Source of the DNA: Solobacterium sp.
GTDB taxonomy: Bacteria; Bacillota_I; Bacilli_A; Erysipelotrichales; Erysipelotrichaceae
Assembly (NCBI GenBank): GCA_017419465.1
Contig: JAFOLE010000103.1
Coordinates: forward strand, 1-8,981
Direction of reading: 5' to 3'
Length of the DNA stretch: 8,981 bases
Position 1 is the stretch's first letter, and the number at the start of each line of letters is the position of its first letter. Under the pieces are notes generated by a model, which saw only the letters and a list, made by a program, of their open reading frames with translations, was not told the DNA's origin and did not search any database. Of the stretch, positions 6,643 to 8,981 are shown piece after piece. A program made the position numbers and the translations under genes.

Positions 6643-8037
6643 TTACTTCTTGGTTGTCTTCTTGGCAGCTGCCTTCTTGGCAGGAGCCTTCTTCGCTGCA
6701 GGTGCAGCGGAGAGAGCCTTGACGTTGTAGAACGCCTTCTTGCCCTTGTACTGTGCGACAGGGCCGAGCTCTTCTTCAATTCTCATGAGCTGGTTGTACT
6801 TCGCGATACGGTCTGTACGGCTCATGGAACCGGTCTTGATCTGACCAGCGTTGACACCGACTACGAGATCGGAGATTGTTGTATCTTCGGACTCACCGGA
6901 ACGGTGGGAAACGACTGCTGTGTAGCCAGCTTCCTTAGCCATTTCGATTGCGTCGAGTGTTTCGGTCAGTGTACCGATCTGGTTGACTTTGATCAGGATT
7001 GCGTTTGCAACGCCGAGGTCAATACCCTTCTTGAGGAAGGTTGTGTTTGTAACGAACAGGTCGTCACCAACGAGCTGGATTCTGTTTCCGAGACGCTCTG
7101 TGAGCTTCTTCCATCCATCCCAGTCGTTCTCTGCGAGACCATCTTCGATGGAGATCAGCGGATACTTGTTGACCCAGCTCTCATAGAGATCGATCATTTC
7201 TTCGCTGGTCTTTTCGCCTTCGCCGGAACGAGCGAGGACATACTTGCCCTTCTTCTCATCGAAGAATTCGGAGGAAGCCGGGTCCATTGCGAAGCAGATG
7301 TCATCACCGAGCTTGTAGCCGGCTGCCTTGACTGCTTCAACCATGAGTTCCAGCGGTCCTTCGTTTCCTAACTTCTCCAGGGGTCCCTTGCCGCCAGGTA
7401 CGCAGGACGGCGCATATCCGCCTTCGTCACCGACAGCAGTGTTATAACCATACTTCTTGAGAACGGACTTCAGAGCGTGGAATACTTCAGCACCCATACG
7501 GACTGCTTCACGAACGGTCTTAGCGCCGACCGGCATGATCATGTATTCCTGGCAGTCAGCTGCAGAGTCTGCATGCTTGCCGCCGTTGAGAACGTTCATC
7601 ATCGGAACCGGGAGAACCTTTGCGTTTGCGCCGCCGATGTACTTGTACAGCGGCATTCCATAGTAGTCAGCTGCTGCGCGTGCGCAAGCCAGGGAAACTG
7701 CGAGAGTCGCATTTGCGCCGAGCTTGGACTTGAACTCTGTTCCGTCGAGATCGATCATGATCTTATCGATTTCGCTCTGGCAGGTAACATCGAGACCGAT
7801 GATCTTCGGTGCAATGACCTTGTTAACGTTGTTAACAGCCTTCAGAGTTCCCTTGCCGCCGAAACGCTTCTTGTCGCCGTCACGGAGTTCGAGCGCTTCA
7901 CGCTCACCGGTGGATGCGCCGGACGGAACGATGGCACGACCGAACGCGCCGGATTCTGTGGTAACCTCAGCCTCGACTGTCGGGTTACCGCGGGAATCAA
8001 TTACTTCACGTGCATAAACACTTACGATATAAGGCAT
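6643..8037 (-). CDS. eno: Enolase (2-phosphoglycerate dehydratase)
   Basis: Enolase converts 2-phosphoglycerate to phosphoenolpyruvate in cytosolic glycolysis. All key residues are present: the mobile loop SGASTG (39-44), H155 in GGKHAD, the catalytic acid E205 in GDEGG, Mg2+ ligands D252, E298 and D325, the catalytic base K350 in ILIKVNQIG, SHRSGE (377-382) and K401. The start has an excellent AAGGAGGA (8047-8054) 9 bases upstream. At 464 residues it is longer than the usual 430 or so for two reasons. There is an extra stretch of roughly nine residues after GDEGGYAP (within 211-228, PGGKGPLEKLGNEGP), and a tail of 24 residues (441-464) made almost wholly of Ala and Lys, ending AAKKTTKK. The tail follows the normal enolase end (KAFYNVK), so it is an addition and not a frameshift. 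The gene is last in an operon after pgk and tpiA. Confidence 0.98.
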   Translation of the reverse strand: MPYIVSVYAREVIDSRGNPTVEAEVTTESGAFGRAIVPSGASTGEREALELRDGDKKRFGGKGTLKAVNNVNKVIAPKIIGLDVTCQSEIDKIMIDLDGTEFKSKLGANATLAVSLACARAAADYYGMPLYKYIGGANAKVLPVPMMNVLNGGKHADSAADCQEYMIMPVGAKTVREAVRMGAEVFHALKSVLKKYGYNTAVGDEGGYAPSCVPGGKGPLEKLGNEGPLELMVEAVKAAGYKLGDDICFAMDPASSEFFDEKKGKYVLARSGEGEKTSEEMIDLYESWVNKYPLISIEDGLAENDWDGWKKLTERLGNRIQLVGDDLFVTNTTFLKKGIDLGVANAILIKVNQIGTLTETLDAIEMAKEAGYTAVVSHRSGESEDTTISDLVVGVNAGQIKTGSMSRTDRIAKYNQLMRIEEELGPVAQYKGKKAFYNVKALSAAPAAKKAPAKKAAAKKTTKK

Positions 8038-8077
8038 TAATTCATATCCTCCTTCAATACCTTAACTTCTTTATTTC

Positions 8078-8096
8078 AGAGAACCTGCGGTCCTCT
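8078..8096 (-). other. Intercistronic hairpin between tpiA and eno
   Basis: On the - strand AGAGGACC and GGTTCTCT pair over 8 bases (one G-U) around a GCA loop, 7 bases after the tpiA stop and about 24 bases before the eno ribosome binding site. No T run follows, so it is unlikely to terminate. It may stabilise or mark processing of the operon message. This is inference. Confidence 0.4.
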
Positions 8097-8103
8097 AGAA
8101 ACC

Positions 8104-8856
8104 TTATTTTGTTGCGTCGATGATTTCCTTGAAGGAATCAACCTTCAGGGATGCGCCGCCGATGAGTGCACCGTCGATATCCGGGCATGCCATGTAGGAC
8201 TTGATGTTGGTCGGCTTGACGCTTCCGCCGTACTGGATACGGACTGCTTCACCGGTAGCCTCATCATAGAGACCCTTAACGGTGTCACGAACGAGCTTGC
8301 AGCAGTTCTCTGCAGTTGTCTCGTCTGCGGACTTACCGGTTCCGATTGCCCAGATCGGCTCATAAGCGATAACCATCTTTGCAACTTCCTCTGCAGTCAG
8401 GCCTTCAAGGCTTCCTGCGAGCTGGCTCTTGATGACATCCGCTGTCTCACCTGCGTCATACTGTGCTTCGGTTTCGCCGATGCAGAGAATCGGGATGATG
8501 TTGTCAGCGAGGAGTCTCTTTGCCTTTGCAGCACAATGTGCATCGGTTTCTGCATAGTAAGTACGGCGCTCACTGTGTCCGATAATGCAGTAGGTGATTC
8601 CTACTTCCTTCAGCATCGGAACAGAGACTTCGCCGGTGTATGCACCGGAATCCTTTTCATTGCAGTTTTCTGCCGCAATGATGAGGTTCTTCGCATTCTT
8701 TACACAGACATCCAGATCAACAAACGGTGCACCGACACCATAGTCCGCTGCTTCGTTTCCGGTCAGAACCTGCTCAATTCCCTTCATGAACTCTTCTGCT
8801 TCACGAGGAGTCTTGTTCATTTTCCAGTTACCGACAATAATAGGTTTTCTTGCCAT
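8104..8856 (-). CDS. tpiA: Triosephosphate isomerase
   Basis: This enzyme interconverts dihydroxyacetone phosphate and glyceraldehyde 3-phosphate in the cytosol, acting as a dimeric TIM barrel. The 250-residue length is normal. Active-site residues are all seen: N10 and K12 in GNWKMN, H94 in IIGHSERR, and the base E166 in AYEPIWAIGTG, which also begins the flexible loop 6. The phosphate-binding YGGSV lies at 209-213 and GGASL near 238-242. The dimer-contact loop GAYTGE is at 71-76. The start at 8856 gives the standard MARKPIIVGNWKMN N-terminus. The probable ribosome binding site GGAGAAG lies 12 bases upstream, inside the last codons of pgk. That gene ends only 9 bases before, so the two are co-transcribed and probably translationally linked. 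The stop is followed by a 66-base gap holding a hairpin and then eno. Confidence 0.98.
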   Translation of the reverse strand: MARKPIIVGNWKMNKTPREAEEFMKGIEQVLTGNEAADYGVGAPFVDLDVCVKNAKNLIIAAENCNEKDSGAYTGEVSVPMLKEVGITYCIIGHSERRTYYAETDAHCAAKAKRLLADNIIPILCIGETEAQYDAGETADVIKSQLAGSLEGLTAEEVAKMVIAYEPIWAIGTGKSADETTAENCCKLVRDTVKGLYDEATGEAVRIQYGGSVKPTNIKSYMACPDIDGALIGGASLKVDSFKEIIDATK

Positions 8857-8865
8857 GGTTGTTTC

Positions 8866-8981
8866 TTACTTCTCCGGGATGATCGCAACACCCGGGAGCT
8901 CCTTTCCTTCCATATATTCAAGGGAAGCTCCGCCGCCGGTGGAAATGTGGCTGAACTTCTCAGCAAAACCGAGGTTCTTCG
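8866..8981 (-). CDS. pgk: Phosphoglycerate kinase, C-terminal fragment (5' end outside window)
   Basis: Thirty-seven residues plus the stop (8866-8868) are visible, running off the right edge. The stretch FSHISTGGGASLEYMEGKEL followed by PGVAI matches the end of bacterial phosphoglycerate kinase, whose GGGAS motif lies in the C-terminal nucleotide-binding domain. The enzyme transfers phosphate from 1,3-bisphosphoglycerate to ADP. It stands directly upstream of tpiA with a 9-base gap, as in the common gap-pgk-tpiA-eno clusters of Bacillota. The rest of the gene must lie beyond the window, so nothing can be said of its start or promoter. Confidence 0.93.
   Translation of the reverse strand, partial: KNLGFAEKFSHISTGGGASLEYMEGKELPGVAIIPEK

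Noticed and set aside
6589..7371. 260-codon open frame on the + strand across enolase
   Set aside because: Shadow of a highly conserved enolase gene with biased codons. The translation is Leu/Cys/Asp-rich without family features.
7477..8040. 187-codon open frame on the + strand across the start of enolase
   Set aside because: Also antisense to enolase, with no start signal and no family resemblance.
8078..8096. Hairpin after tpiA as a terminator
   Set aside because: No T run follows, and eno directly downstream has no obvious promoter of its own.
1..8981. CRISPR array, insertion sequence, tRNA or rRNA gene
   Set aside because: No regularly spaced repeats, transposase motifs, paired terminal repeats or RNA-gene signatures were seen on reading.

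Overview
The window looks like a chromosomal segment of a low-to-mid GC Bacillota (Firmicutes), probably an anaerobic gut or oral member of the Erysipelotrichales or Clostridia. This rests on the glycolytic proteins, the strong AGGAGG-type ribosome binding sites and the TIR/beta-propeller protein style. The placement is by resemblance only and is not firm below phylum.

Layout. Bases 1-3762 (+ strand) carry two overlapping genes. The first is the C-terminal part of a protein with a ryanodine-receptor-like (RyR) domain, cut by the left edge. The second is a 1034-residue protein with a cytosolic TIR domain, one membrane helix and a very large beta-propeller-like outer region. The two reading frames overlap by 17 bases and the TIR ribosome binding site lies inside the RyR gene, so they are probably made together. 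A bidirectional terminator (3789-3821) separates them from a convergent gene (3835-5034, - strand) for a 399-residue protein of unknown function with its own promoter. Next on the - strand comes a MATE-family efflux transporter (5164-6531), bounded by its own terminator and a 19-base perfect inverted repeat upstream. The right third (6596-8981, - strand) is a glycolytic operon, transcribed right to left: the end of phosphoglycerate kinase, complete triosephosphate isomerase, then enolase with a clear terminator.

How the parts relate. The glycolytic genes are housekeeping and the MATE gene is a stand-alone transporter. The candidate accessory system is the RyR/TIR pair: a TIR domain that keeps the catalytic-type glutamate, joined to a large outside sensor-like domain and co-translated with a RyR-domain protein. 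TIR enzymes consume NAD+ and some make cyclic ADP-ribose variants, so a nucleotide-signalling or stress/defence role is a reasonable hypothesis, but nothing in the sequence proves it. Enolase is unusual in carrying a lysine/alanine-rich C-terminal tail and a small internal insertion.
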